Positions 1-7,048 of a stretch of DNA of 9,174 nt are shown here, piece after piece; position 1 is the stretch's first letter, and each line of letters begins with the position of its first letter. Under the pieces are notes generated by a model, which was not told the DNA's origin, searched no databases, and worked only from the letters and a program-made list of their open reading frames with translations. The stretch comes from Deltaproteobacteria bacterium. Its GTDB lineage: Bacteria; Desulfobacterota; Desulfobaccia; Desulfobaccales; Desulfobaccaceae. The DNA lies in contig VGSX01000128.1 in NCBI GenBank assembly GCA_016874895.1, positions 1-9,174 of the forward strand, read 5' to 3'. The translations under genes and the position numbers were made by a program.

Positions 1-30
1 CGGCCGCCAAAGAAATTTGAGGAATATGCC

Positions 31-3000
31 ATGGGAAGCATCCTGGAGCTGTTTTCGGGGAAAAGGGCCTGCCGGCTGCTGGTCAAGGCCGAAGGCGAGG
101 TATTGGAGAAATACCGGCAGTTCAGGGAATTTCTCGCCCACAACCATGACGCCTTGAGCCTGGTGGCCGAGTTGGAGCAGCTTTACTGCGGCAGCAGCCC
201 CTTCCACATGGGGGAGGTGAAAGGTAAATACCAAGATCTCCTGAATTCTACCCGAAACCTGGTGGAAGCCCTGAACCGCATGGGCGAGGGAAAATATGCC
301 GCCCTCCAGGACCGGTGTCGCGTCATTGACGACGGGGTCCAGGGCGTCTTTCAGCCCTGTCTCCTGTTTCCCGGAAAAGACCTGGTGCTGCCTCTCGGCG
401 CAGTGACCCCCGAAATGAGCAAAGTAGCCGGGGGCAAGGCCACCAACCTGGCTGTCCTGGGAAATTTTTTAAGTATACCCACTCCTCCCGGTTTCATTAT
501 CACCGCCTATGCCTTTGATCGCTTCCTGGCGGAGACGGGGCTGGCCGAAGCAATAGAGGACCGGCTGGCCAGGATTTCCCTGGAAGCCCCGGACGATTTG
601 GAGGTCCGGGCCAAAGAAATCCAGGCCCTGATCCGCGAGGCCCCGGTTCCCGAGCCCCTGGCAGGGCAGATTATCGGGGCCTATGAGGCCCTGGAGGCCC
701 AGACCCGGCCCGGGGTGCGCCTGGCCATGCGCAGCAGCGCGGTGGGCGAGGACTCCGAGGCCTCCTTCGCCGGGCAGTATATCACCGTCCTGAATGTCGG
801 CCAGGAGGGGCTCCTGGAGGCCTACAAAGGGGTGGTGGCCAGCAAGTATGCCGCTCGGGCCATTCTCTACCGCTTGAACTTCGGCCTGGACGACTGGGAC
901 ACCCCCATGTGCGTGGCGGGTCTCACCATGATCGACGCCCGGGCCGCGGGCGTCCTCTACACCGTGGACCCGGCCGCCCCGGAATCCGGTATTCTGAAAA
1001 TCAACGCCATCTGGGGCCTGGGAGAGCATCTGGTGGGCGGCGAAGCCTCGCCGGACACCTTTTATGTGGACAAATCCTCCCTGGTCGTCACCGGAGAACA
1101 AGTCGCCCGAAAACCGGACCGCCTGGTTAACCTGGCAGACGGCGGCATCGGTCTCACGCCCGTCCCGGAGGCAGACCAAAACCAGCCCTGTCTCAATCGC
1201 GACCAGGTTTCAGTATTGGCCCAATACGGCCTGGCGCTGGAGCGCCATTTTGATGGTCCCCAAGACGTAGAGTGGGCGTTGGACCAGAAGGAACGGCTCT
1301 TCATTTTGCAGTCCCGTCCGTTGGGTTTGGTGAAGGCGGTGGAGGATCAACCTTCGGAGGCCAGGGATTTCTCCGGCCACCCGGTGCTGCTGCACGGTGG
1401 CCAGGCGGCATCTCCGGGGATCGCCACCGGCCGGGTATTTCTGGTCCAGGGGCCCGACCTTACCGGCCTTCCCGATGACGCTATCCTGGTGGCCCGGACC
1501 GCTTCTCCCGACTATGCCCGGGTTATAGGCAGGATCAAGGGGATCGTCACCGACATCGGCAGCACTGCCAGCCACCTGGCCTCGGTGGCCCGGGAGTTCG
1601 GGGTGGTAGCCCTGTTCGACGCCCAAGAGGCCACCGCAGCTTTACAGGAAGGGCAGGAAATCACCCTGGTGACGGACACGGCCACCGTTTACCGTGGGGT
1701 AATACCGGAACTGGCGGAGGCCACGCGGACACCCCGGAAGAAGCACGTCTTCGACAGCCCCATGCATCGGCGCCTTCGGGCCCTCCTGGATCATGTGTCC
1801 CCCTTGAACCTCACTGACCCGGAAAGCCCGGAGTTTAAGCCCGCGGGGTGCCGGACCCTCCACGACGTCATCCGCTTCGCCCACGAATACGCAGTGAAAG
1901 AGATGTTCGGGCTGGGCGAAGCCGGGGCCGAGGAGGGAGCCGTCCGCCTGGTGACCCACATCCCCCTCCAACTCCACCTCATCGACTTGGGGGATGGGCT
2001 GCGCTCCGGTCTGACTACCTGCGACCAGGTCACCCCGGACGACCTCACCTCCATCCCCTTAAAGGCCCTGTGGAAGGGCTTCTCACACCCTGGCATCTCC
2101 TGGTCCGGGGCCATCGGGGTGGACGCCCGGAGCTTCATGACTCTCATGATGCAAGGTGTCGCCGGGGAAGGCGCGGGCAAACTGCCGGGCGGAGCAAGCT
2201 ACGCCGTGCTCTCCCGGGAATACCTCAATCTCAGCGCCAAGTTCGGCTACCACTACGCCACCATCGACAGCCTGGCCGGTGAGATTGCCGACCAGAATTA
2301 TGTCACCCTGCAATTCGCCGGCGGCATCGGCACCTATTATGGCCGTTTCCTGAGGCTCAAATTTCTGGCCGCGGTGCTCCAGACCCTGGGCTTTGGCATC
2401 GTCATCAAAGGCGACCTCCTGGAGGGGACCCTTACCGGGCTGGATATTCCCGCCATGGAGCGCACCCTGGACCAATTGGGGCGGCTCCTGGCCTGCAGCC
2501 GCCTCCTGGATATGGCCATCGTCAACGAAGCTTCGGTGGCCCGCATGATCGACGACTTCTTCCGGGGAAATTACGACTTCCTTAATCGGGCCCAAGAGCC
2601 CTGCCTGGAAGGCTTTTACACCCATGTCGGCAACTGGGAAACGGTCACGGGGGACGGACGAACCGTCTTGCGCCAGGACGGCACCGAGTACCACAGCAGC
2701 CTGGGCACCGGCCTGGCCAAGATGATGGGCAAGATGATGGGCAGCCGCTACCAGGATTTTCTGGACAACATCGAGGCCTACTTTTACTTTCCCCTGGCCA
2801 TCGCCAGGGACAGCGAAGTGACTGGCGCCACCCTGCGGGTGCGGACCAAGTCCACCGCCGGCTATATTGACCGGGCCGGCGGCCTGGCCTTCGGCATTAA
2901 GAACGTGGCCAACTACTTCGTCTGGCGGATCAACGCCCTGGAGGACAACCTCATCCTCTTTGAATACGTCAACAACCAGCGTTTCCAACGGGCCCGCATC

Positions 3001-3216
3001 CCTCTGAAAATCAATACCGGGGAGTGGTACGACCTCAAGGTGGAAGTAGACGGCGCCAAGGTCCAGGGTTTTGTCAATGAGGAACTGCTCCTGGAATACG
3101 AGGCGGCAAAGCCGGTGACCGGCTACGTGGGCCTTTGGACCAAGGCCGACTCCGTGGCCTTTTTCGAGGATTTGAGCATCCAGGTTGACGGGAACAAGAA
3201 GACCATCAAGTTTTGA
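31..3216 (+). CDS. PEP synthase/pyruvate phosphate dikinase-like protein with C-terminal LamG-like domain
   Basis: A phosphotransfer-type enzyme of the PEP synthase/PPDK superfamily. Residues 1-115 are a helical extension. Residues 125-435 are the PPDK-type ATP-grasp region: AGGKATNLAVL (133-143), LAMRSSAVGEDSEASFAGQ (231-249), and QDVEWALD followed by ILQSRPL (411-431). Residues 455-560 are the mobile phosphohistidine domain with TDIGSTASHLASVAREFG, so the phospho-accepting His (H515) is present. The C-terminal PEP/pyruvate TIM barrel of true PpsA is not recognisable. Residues 600-850 form another domain (YLNLSAKFGYHY at 731-742), which I believe recurs in PEP/pyruvate-binding proteins of this group. 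Residues 860-1050 look like a LamG-type beta-sandwich related to the next gene product. The reaction and acceptor are unknown. ATG 31 is preceded by GAGG (19-22). The frame stays open to base 1, so a longer N-terminus is possible. The stop is 26 nt before the next start. No signal peptide is visible. Confidence 0.88.
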   Translation: MGSILELFSGKRACRLLVKAEGEVLEKYRQFREFLAHNHDALSLVAELEQLYCGSSPFHMGEVKGKYQDLLNSTRNLVEALNRMGEGKYAALQDRCRVIDDGVQGVFQPCLLFPGKDLVLPLGAVTPEMSKVAGGKATNLAVLGNFLSIPTPPGFIITAYAFDRFLAETGLAEAIEDRLARISLEAPDDLEVRAKEIQALIREAPVPEPLAGQIIGAYEALEAQTRPGVRLAMRSSAVGEDSEASFAGQYITVLNVGQEGLLEAYKGVVASKYAARAILYRLNFGLDDWDTPMCVAGLTMIDARAAGVLYTVDPAAPESGILKINAIWGLGEHLVGGEASPDTFYVDKSSLVVTGEQVARKPDRLVNLADGGIGLTPVPEADQNQPCLNRDQVSVLAQYGLALERHFDGPQDVEWALDQKERLFILQSRPLGLVKAVEDQPSEARDFSGHPVLLHGGQAASPGIATGRVFLVQGPDLTGLPDDAILVARTASPDYARVIGRIKGIVTDIGSTASHLASVAREFGVVALFDAQEATAALQEGQEITLVTDTATVYRGVIPELAEATRTPRKKHVFDSPMHRRLRALLDHVSPLNLTDPESPEFKPAGCRTLHDVIRFAHEYAVKEMFGLGEAGAEEGAVRLVTHIPLQLHLIDLGDGLRSGLTTCDQVTPDDLTSIPLKALWKGFSHPGISWSGAIGVDARSFMTLMMQGVAGEGAGKLPGGASYAVLSREYLNLSAKFGYHYATIDSLAGEIADQNYVTLQFAGGIGTYYGRFLRLKFLAAVLQTLGFGIVIKGDLLEGTLTGLDIPAMERTLDQLGRLLACSRLLDMAIVNEASVARMIDDFFRGNYDFLNRAQEPCLEGFYTHVGNWETVTGDGRTVLRQDGTEYHSSLGTGLAKMMGKMMGSRYQDFLDNIEAYFYFPLAIARDSEVTGATLRVRTKSTAGYIDRAGGLAFGIKNVANYFVWRINALEDNLILFEYVNNQRFQRARIPLKINTGEWYDLKVEVDGAKVQGFVNEELLLEYEAAKPVTGYVGLWTKADSVAFFEDLSIQVDGNKKTIKF

Positions 3217-3242
3217 TTACCTGAATCTTGAAGGAGATGAAC

Positions 3243-3926
3243 ATGAAAACCTTTATCCATTGGGCCGGCATTATGCTCCCGGTCATGGTTATCCTAATCT
3301 GGGGAGGCGTTTCCCTGGCGTCTTCGCAGAAGTCCGCCACCCCGTTCACCCTGTCCCTGGAGGACGTGGAAGAGGGGAAATTGCCGCCGGGCTGGAAAGT
3401 GGAAGCCACCAATCCCCAGGGCCGCCTGGCGGAATGGGCCGTCGTCCGGCACGCGGGCGCTCCCGGAGAGCCCAGGAAAGTGCTTTCCCTCACCAAGATT
3501 CATGACGGCTCCCGGGGGGTCTTCAACCTGTGCTGGAATCCCCAGGTAGGGTTCCAGGATGGCGTGATTGAAGTCAAGGTGCGGGCCAGCACCGGGGCCA
3601 TCGACCAGGGAGGAGGAATTATCTGGCGGACCCGGGACGCCAACAACTATTACGTCGCCCGCTACAACCCTTTGGAGCGGAACTTCCGGCTCTACTTCGT
3701 GAAAGAAGGCAAGCGCCAGATGCTGGCCGACCGGGGTGGCCTGGGGATCAAGACCGGTGAGTGGTTCACTCTCAAGATCGTGCATCGGGGCGACATTATC
3801 GAAGGCTACCTGAACGGCGAGAAGATGTGGAACATCACAGATAAGACCTTTCAGGCAGCCGGCGGCATCGGCTTCTGGACCAAGGCCGACGCGGCCACCT
3901 CCTTTGGCGACCTCAAGGTTAACTGA
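3243..3926 (+). CDS. Secreted LamG-like (concanavalin-like beta-sandwich) protein
   Basis: A 227-residue protein with an N-terminal signal peptide or membrane anchor: MKTF followed by a hydrophobic run to about residue 25, with possible cleavage near SLAS (24-27). The rest is beta-rich and resembles LamG/DUF1080-like carbohydrate-binding sandwiches. Its second half parallels residues 945-1050 of the preceding protein: NNYYVARYNPLERN (134-147) matches NYFVWRINALEDN, both have TGEW, and GFWTKADAATSFGDLKV matches GLWTKADSVAFFEDLSI. The pair therefore derives from domain duplication. Start chosen at ATG 3243 because AAGGAG (3231-3236) sits 6 nt upstream. In-frame TTG 3228 and ATG 3237 overlap or abut that site. 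It lies 26 nt after the upstream gene and 13 nt before chrA. A periplasmic or surface ligand-binding role is inferred; no catalytic residues are recognised. Confidence 0.85.
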   Translation: MKTFIHWAGIMLPVMVILIWGGVSLASSQKSATPFTLSLEDVEEGKLPPGWKVEATNPQGRLAEWAVVRHAGAPGEPRKVLSLTKIHDGSRGVFNLCWNPQVGFQDGVIEVKVRASTGAIDQGGGIIWRTRDANNYYVARYNPLERNFRLYFVKEGKRQMLADRGGLGIKTGEWFTLKIVHRGDIIEGYLNGEKMWNITDKTFQAAGGIGFWTKADAATSFGDLKVN

Positions 3927-3939
3927 CCAAGCAAAGCGT

Positions 3940-4503
3940 ATGAACCAAAGCGATTCTCCTTCTCCAACTTTCCGGGAGGCCTTGGGTTTCTGGGTCAAAC
4001 TGGGCTTCATCAGCTTCGGCGGCCCCACCGGCCAGATCGCCATCATGCACACCGAACTGGTGGAGCGCCGGCGCTGGATCAGCCCCAGCCACTTCCTCCA
4101 GGCGCTCAATTACTGCATGCTCCTGCCCGGGCCGGAGGCCATCCAGTTGGCCATTTATATCGGCTGGCTGCTGCACCGCACCCCCGGAGGCCTGGTGGCG
4201 GGGGTCTTCTTTCTGCTCCCATCCATCTTTATCCTCTTGGCCTTGAGCTACGCCTACGCTGCCTACGGCCAGGTGGCCTGGATCGCTGCCTTGTTTTACG
4301 GCCTCAAGCCCGCGGTGCTGGCCATCGTCGCCCATGCCACCCTGAACATCGGGGCCAAGGCCCTCAAGCACCCTGCTTTATATAGCCTTGCGGCCGCAGC
4401 CTTTATCGCCCTTTTCTTCCTCAAAATTCCGTTCCCATTGGTCATCGCCGGAAGCGCCCTGGCGGGCTTGGCGGGGGTGCGGTGGCTGCCCGAGTCTTTG
4501 TAG
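3940..4503 (+). CDS. chrA: Chromate transporter ChrA, N-terminal half (split gene)
   Basis: The first of the two homologous domains of the CHR family of inner-membrane proteins, which export chromate. Family marks are FISFGGPTGQIAIMH (23-37), ERRRWIS, and LPGPEAIQLAIYIGWLLH followed by TPGG (62-84), with about five hydrophobic segments. Long-chain ChrA proteins are single chains of roughly 400-450 residues; this reading frame stops at TAG 4501-4503 after VRWLPESL, 187 residues in, exactly in the interdomain linker. The other domain continues in a different frame. ATG 3940 is chosen because FREALGFWVKLGFISFGGP follows at the usual distance. No clear Shine-Dalgarno is seen, so translation is probably coupled to the gene ending at 3926. 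An in-frame TTG at 3904 inside that gene is less likely. It is either a frameshifted long-chain gene or the first of a short-chain pair. Confidence 0.88.
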   Translation: MNQSDSPSPTFREALGFWVKLGFISFGGPTGQIAIMHTELVERRRWISPSHFLQALNYCMLLPGPEAIQLAIYIGWLLHRTPGGLVAGVFFLLPSIFILLALSYAYAAYGQVAWIAALFYGLKPAVLAIVAHATLNIGAKALKHPALYSLAAAAFIALFFLKIPFPLVIAGSALAGLAGVRWLPESL

Positions 4504-5240
4504 CCGCAACCGCTACGGATGATTATTCTTACGTTATCGGGACCAATTCCACCCTCCCCCCGCACCTCCGACCTTCCTGGGGGCGGGCTTTCAGGGTCAC
4601 GACGGTTTGTCTGGCTTTGTGGGTGGTCCCCCTGTTTTTTTTAGGAGCCTGGCGGGGGCTGGGAGACGTGCTCTTTCAAGAAGGCCTGTTCTTCAGCAAG
4701 GCGGCCATGGTCACCTTCGGCGGCGCCTACGCGGTCCTCCCTTACGTGGCTCAGCAGGCAGTGGAGCATTATGCCTGGCTGAGCGCCGGCCAGATGATCG
4801 ACGGCCTGGGGCTGGCCGAAACCACCCCGGGACCGCTCATCATGGTGCTTCAATTCGTGGGCTTCATGGCCGGCTGGCACCAGGCCCAGGACCTGGGCCT
4901 CGGGGGCGCAGTGCTGGGCGGCCTCACCGCCACTTATTTCACTTTTATGCCCTGCTTCTTCTGGATTTTTCTGGGAGCGCCTTACATGGAGCGCATCCGC
5001 CACAACCTCTTCCTCTCAGGAGCCCTGACCGCCATCACTGCGGCGGTGGTGGGCGTGGTCCTGAACCTGGCGGTGTGGTTCGGCCTGAATGTCCTGGTTC
5101 CCAACAGCAAAGGGATCGATTGGTTTGCACTGGGCGTAACCGTTGTTTCTTTCATCGCCATGCAACGGTTTAAGCTGGACATCATTCCCGTAGTTGCCGG
5201 CGCGGCCACCTTGGGGTTGATTTACCGGCTTCTTTTTTGA
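4482..5240 (+). CDS. chrA: Chromate transporter ChrA, C-terminal half (split gene)
   Basis: The second CHR domain: FFSKAAMVTFGGAYAVLPYVAQQ (70-92), GLAETTPGPLIMVLQFVGF (110-128), FLGAPYMERIR (163-173) and several membrane segments to the end. The linker LPPHLRPSWGRAFRV (25-39) is typical of that joining the two halves of long-chain ChrA. The frame overlaps the N-terminal half by 22 nt and is offset by -1 (equivalently +2). There is no ATG before the conserved domain; GTG 4482 is the only sensible upstream start, with a G-run (4473-4477) as a weak ribosome site. The product could be made separately by translational coupling, or the gene may be one ChrA interrupted by a real or sequencing indel near 4490-4505. 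All visible CHR motifs are intact in both halves, which argues for a recent or artefactual break or for working split subunits rather than old decay. Confidence 0.85.
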   Translation: MAARVFVAATATDDYSYVIGTNSTLPPHLRPSWGRAFRVTTVCLALWVVPLFFLGAWRGLGDVLFQEGLFFSKAAMVTFGGAYAVLPYVAQQAVEHYAWLSAGQMIDGLGLAETTPGPLIMVLQFVGFMAGWHQAQDLGLGGAVLGGLTATYFTFMPCFFWIFLGAPYMERIRHNLFLSGALTAITAAVVGVVLNLAVWFGLNVLVPNSKGIDWFALGVTVVSFIAMQRFKLDIIPVVAGAATLGLIYRLLF

Positions 5241-5261
5241 GACTTAACGGGAGGATTGGCC

Positions 5262-6164
5262 ATGAGTAAGACAAGGGCATTGAAGGAAATCTGCAAGATT
5301 TGCATCCTTTGGGCTTTTTTCCTGATTTTTCCGGCCGGCTGGCAACCTGTTCGGGCAGCCGTGGATTTCCCGGCGGTGGAAAAGATTCTGGGAGCCAAAG
5401 GGCAGATGCAGGAAGGGGCATTGGTGGTCCGCTTTCCCCGGACCGATTTAAAGGTGTCCATTGCCGGCGAACCGGTTCCAACCGGCTTGGGTTTTACTTC
5501 TTGGACGGCCTGGGTGAAAATGGGTGATAAAGCCATGGTCATGGGCGATCTCGTGCTTCTGGAGCGGGAGGTCAACCCGGTCATTTCGACCCTGGGTACC
5601 GCGGGCATCCAGGTAACCGCCTTGCACAATCACTTTCTCAGTGAGCAGCCTCGCATCATGTTCATGCACATCGATGGAAAAGGATCGCCGGAGACCCTGG
5701 CTGAAGGCATCAGGAAAGCCCTCAGCCAAACAGCCACTCCCATGCCGCCTGCCCCTGCTTCCCCCTCACCGGCTTTGCCGCTGGACACCAGGAAGATTGA
5801 GCAGATCATCGGTCATCCGGGCCAGCTTGGGGGCGGCGTATTCAAGATCACCGTGGGCCGTGCCGGAATCACCATGTCCGGGATGGAGCTGACCTCCAGC
5901 ATGGGGGTAAATTCCTGGGCCGCTTTTATGGGCAACGATGACCGGGCCCATGTAGCCGGGGATATCGTCATGACTGCCCGGGAAGTCCCCCGGGTCATCC
6001 AGGCGCTGCGGCAAGGAGGCGTGGATATCGTGGCGGTCCATAATCACATGCTGACCGAGGAGCCCCGAATCTTCTTTCTGCATTATTGGGGTACGGGAAC
6101 GGCGGCTCATTTGGCCAAAACCGTCCGGGCCGCCTTCGACCAGGCCAGGGGACCGATGCGCTAG
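5262..6164 (+). CDS. Exported DUF1259 (LppY/LpqO family) protein with two repeats
   Basis: A 300-residue protein with a signal peptide (hydrophobic core ILWAFFLIFPAGW, probable cleavage near PVRAA, residues 29-33). Two DUF1259 repeats follow, about 35-152 and 175-295, joined by a Pro/Ala/Ser-rich linker (156-172). Each has the same signature: ALHNHFLSEQPRIMFMH (H122, H124, H136) and AVHNHMLTEEPRIFFLH (H260, H262, H274). The paired HNH plus a distal His look like a metal or ligand site, which is an inference. LppY/LpqO proteins are named as mycobacterial lipoproteins; no biochemical role is established, and no lipobox Cys is evident at this N-terminus. Start ATG 5262 has GGGAGG (5249-5254) 7 nt upstream; the in-frame TTG 5256 is too close to it. 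The 21-nt gap after chrA puts it in the same operon and suggests a periplasmic role in the same response. It is the last gene of the string and converges on higA. Confidence 0.88.
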   Translation: MSKTRALKEICKICILWAFFLIFPAGWQPVRAAVDFPAVEKILGAKGQMQEGALVVRFPRTDLKVSIAGEPVPTGLGFTSWTAWVKMGDKAMVMGDLVLLEREVNPVISTLGTAGIQVTALHNHFLSEQPRIMFMHIDGKGSPETLAEGIRKALSQTATPMPPAPASPSPALPLDTRKIEQIIGHPGQLGGGVFKITVGRAGITMSGMELTSSMGVNSWAAFMGNDDRAHVAGDIVMTAREVPRVIQALRQGGVDIVAVHNHMLTEEPRIFFLHYWGTGTAAHLAKTVRAAFDQARGPMR

Positions 6165-6179
6165 AGGGGTCTGGGTTCT

Positions 6180-6193
6180 ATGTCATATGACAT
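6180..6193. repeat. Perfect 14-bp palindrome between convergent genes
   Basis: ATGTCATATGACAT is perfectly self-complementary and sits in the 33-nt gap between the stop of the DUF1259 gene (6164) and the stop of higA (6198). It could form a weak cruciform or hairpin or be a protein-binding site. It is AT-rich with no loop, so it is not a convincing intrinsic terminator. No other terminator is seen in the gap. Confidence 0.5.
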
Positions 6194-6197
6194 TTAA

Positions 6198-6500
6198 TCA
6201 AGCTGCCGTCTTCACCGGCTTAATCTTCTCGTATTCCCTACCGTGGGCCTGAAGGGTGTCCCATAGGCTCACATCCGTCTGCAAGCCGAGCCAAAACTCA
6301 GGGGTGGTGTCGAAGAACCGAGCCAGGCGAAAGGCCGTATCCGGGGTAATCGCTCGTTTGCCCCGGAGGATCTCGCTCAGGCGCACCCGGGTGATGCCCA
6401 AAGCCTCTGCCAGTTCCTTCTGGCTCAGGCCTAAAGGCTCCAAAAATTCATGCCGCAGGATTTCTCCAGGCGGCGTGGGACGCCGGTTTCGGGGTAACAT
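6198..6500 (-). CDS. higA: HigA-type antitoxin, XRE-family HTH
   Basis: A 100-residue antitoxin of the HigA/VapI addiction-module family. It neutralises the HigB toxin and represses the operon by binding DNA. The typical opening RRPTPPGEILRHEFLEPLG (6-24) leads into a helix-turn-helix (about 25-60: LSQKELAEALGITRVRLSEI, then RGKRAITPDTAFRLARFF), and the family PEFWLGLQ motif (67-74) follows. Start ATG 6498-6500 has an excellent Shine-Dalgarno reading GAGGAGGAGG on the minus strand (6503-6512), lying in the 12-nt gap after the toxin gene. The toxin-then-antitoxin order is usual for higBA. The strong ribosome site would favour antitoxin excess, as these modules need. No truncation is seen. Confidence 0.94.
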   Translation of the reverse strand: MLPRNRRPTPPGEILRHEFLEPLGLSQKELAEALGITRVRLSEILRGKRAITPDTAFRLARFFDTTPEFWLGLQTDVSLWDTLQAHGREYEKIKPVKTAA

Positions 6501-6512
6501 GGCCTCCTCCTC

Positions 6513-6794
6513 TCAATGGTATTGCACCAGTTCCAGATCGTAAACATTGCCTTCTTCAAACCGGAAGCACAGCCTCCAGGAACCGCTGACCGAGATGGCC
6601 CATTGCCCCTCTCGGTTGCCATGTAAGGCATGAAGACGATTGGAAGGCGGCGCTTGCAAATCTTTTCGGGCCACCGCCCGGTTTACCATGTCCATTTTCC
6701 GCAGCAGCCTGGCTTCAAGCTCCGATGGTACCCGCTTGTATTTGCCGGAGTGCCAGAACTCTTCCAGCCACGGCTGTGCGAAGGTTTTGATCAT
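6513..6794 (-). CDS. higB: HigB-type toxin, RelE/ParE superfamily mRNA interferase
   Basis: A 93-residue toxin of the HigB family, which cuts mRNA at the ribosome. Family features are MIKTFAQPWLEEFWHSGK (1-18), the DLQAPPSNRLHALHGNREG region (45-63), the core strands QWAISVSGSWRLCFRF (64-79) with R74 in the usual catalytic-arginine position, and the end NVYDLELVQYH (83-93) with Y92-H93. Length matches the family. The ATG at 6792-6794 gives the canonical N-terminus. No Shine-Dalgarno precedes it (AT-rich, ACATTTTTTATGC), and the predicted promoter would begin transcripts close to the start codon, so translation may be leaderless or inefficient. It is co-transcribed with higA 12 nt downstream. 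It appears intact. Confidence 0.93.
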   Translation of the reverse strand: MIKTFAQPWLEEFWHSGKYKRVPSELEARLLRKMDMVNRAVARKDLQAPPSNRLHALHGNREGQWAISVSGSWRLCFRFEEGNVYDLELVQYH

Positions 6795-6802
6795 GCATAA
6801 AA

Positions 6803-6831
6803 AATGTAACGAATATCGTTACTCGTTGCAA
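6803..6831 (-). promoter_or_regulatory. Predicted higBA promoter
   Basis: On the minus strand a TTGCAA -35 (6826-6831) and a TACATT -10 (6803-6808, four of six consensus bases) are separated by 17 nt. Transcription would begin close to 6796, almost at the higB ATG (6794), implying a very short or absent leader. Prediction from sequence only. Confidence 0.45.
6806..6822. promoter_or_regulatory. Inverted repeat, likely HigA operator
   Basis: GTAACGA-ATA-TCGTTAC has perfect 7-bp arms around a 3-nt centre. It covers the spacer and the edge of the -10 of the predicted higBA promoter, 12 nt from the higB start codon. The location and dyad size fit autorepression by the HTH antitoxin HigA. Assignment is by position and symmetry. 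Confidence 0.65.
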
Positions 6832-6860
6832 GATAATTTCTTTTCACTAATTTCGGCATG

Positions 6861-6876
6861 TTCACCACTTGGTGAA
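6861..6876. repeat. Inverted repeat TTCACCA-CT-TGGTGAA
   Basis: Perfect 7-bp arms with a 2-nt centre, 66 nt upstream of higB. The right arm lies inside GTGAAAA, which can alternatively pair with TTTTCAC at 6841-6847, giving two mutually exclusive stems. It may be a regulator site; the binding protein is unknown. Confidence 0.5.
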
Positions 6877-6924
6877 AATTCAGTTTAGGCTGAAATCGAG
6901 CGTATAGGTTTTATGGCTAGGCCC

Positions 6925-6941
6925 CAGCGAAAAATTCGCTG
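6925..6941. repeat. Inverted repeat CAGCGAA-AAA-TTCGCTG
   Basis: Perfect 7-bp arms with an AAA centre, in the middle of the gap between higB and the XRE gene. Spacing resembles the higBA operator but the sequence differs. It has no T-tract, so it is not an intrinsic terminator on either strand. Confidence 0.5.
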
Positions 6942-7048
6942 CCGACCAATGAGGCTGAGGGACCGAGGATAACCGGAGAAAGCTTGTAATTATGCATTTT
7001 GATTGCATATTTGCAAGGAAAATTGCTCAGATAATCACCACGGCTAAG

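Noticed and set aside
1..20. Possible end of an upstream gene (frame 3, stop TGA at 18-20)
   Set aside because: Only five codons are visible. Frame 1 is also open through here into the first gene, so the upstream context cannot be decided.
2083..2988. 301-codon open frame on the minus strand inside the PEP-synthase-like gene
   Set aside because: It is antisense to clearly conserved coding sequence in a GC-rich gene, has low-complexity Gly/Val/Ala-rich composition and no recognisable domain. The same applies to the other long antisense frames across 469-5630.
4482..4503. Programmed -1 frameshift joining the two chrA halves
   Set aside because: No X-XXY-YYZ slippery heptamer or obvious downstream stem is visible in the overlap, so I prefer an indel or translational coupling.
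6165..6197. Intrinsic terminator between the DUF1259 gene and higA
   Set aside because: The only dyad is the AT-rich loopless palindrome at 6180-6193, with no GC-rich stem or T-tract.
6256..6543. 95-codon plus-strand frame over higA
   Set aside because: It lies opposite the well-recognised HigA antitoxin, is Arg/Ser-rich and has no family resemblance.
6913..6972. 19-codon frame starting ATG GCT AGG in the intergenic gap
   Set aside because: Too short, very basic by composition, no ribosome site, and it runs through an inverted repeat.
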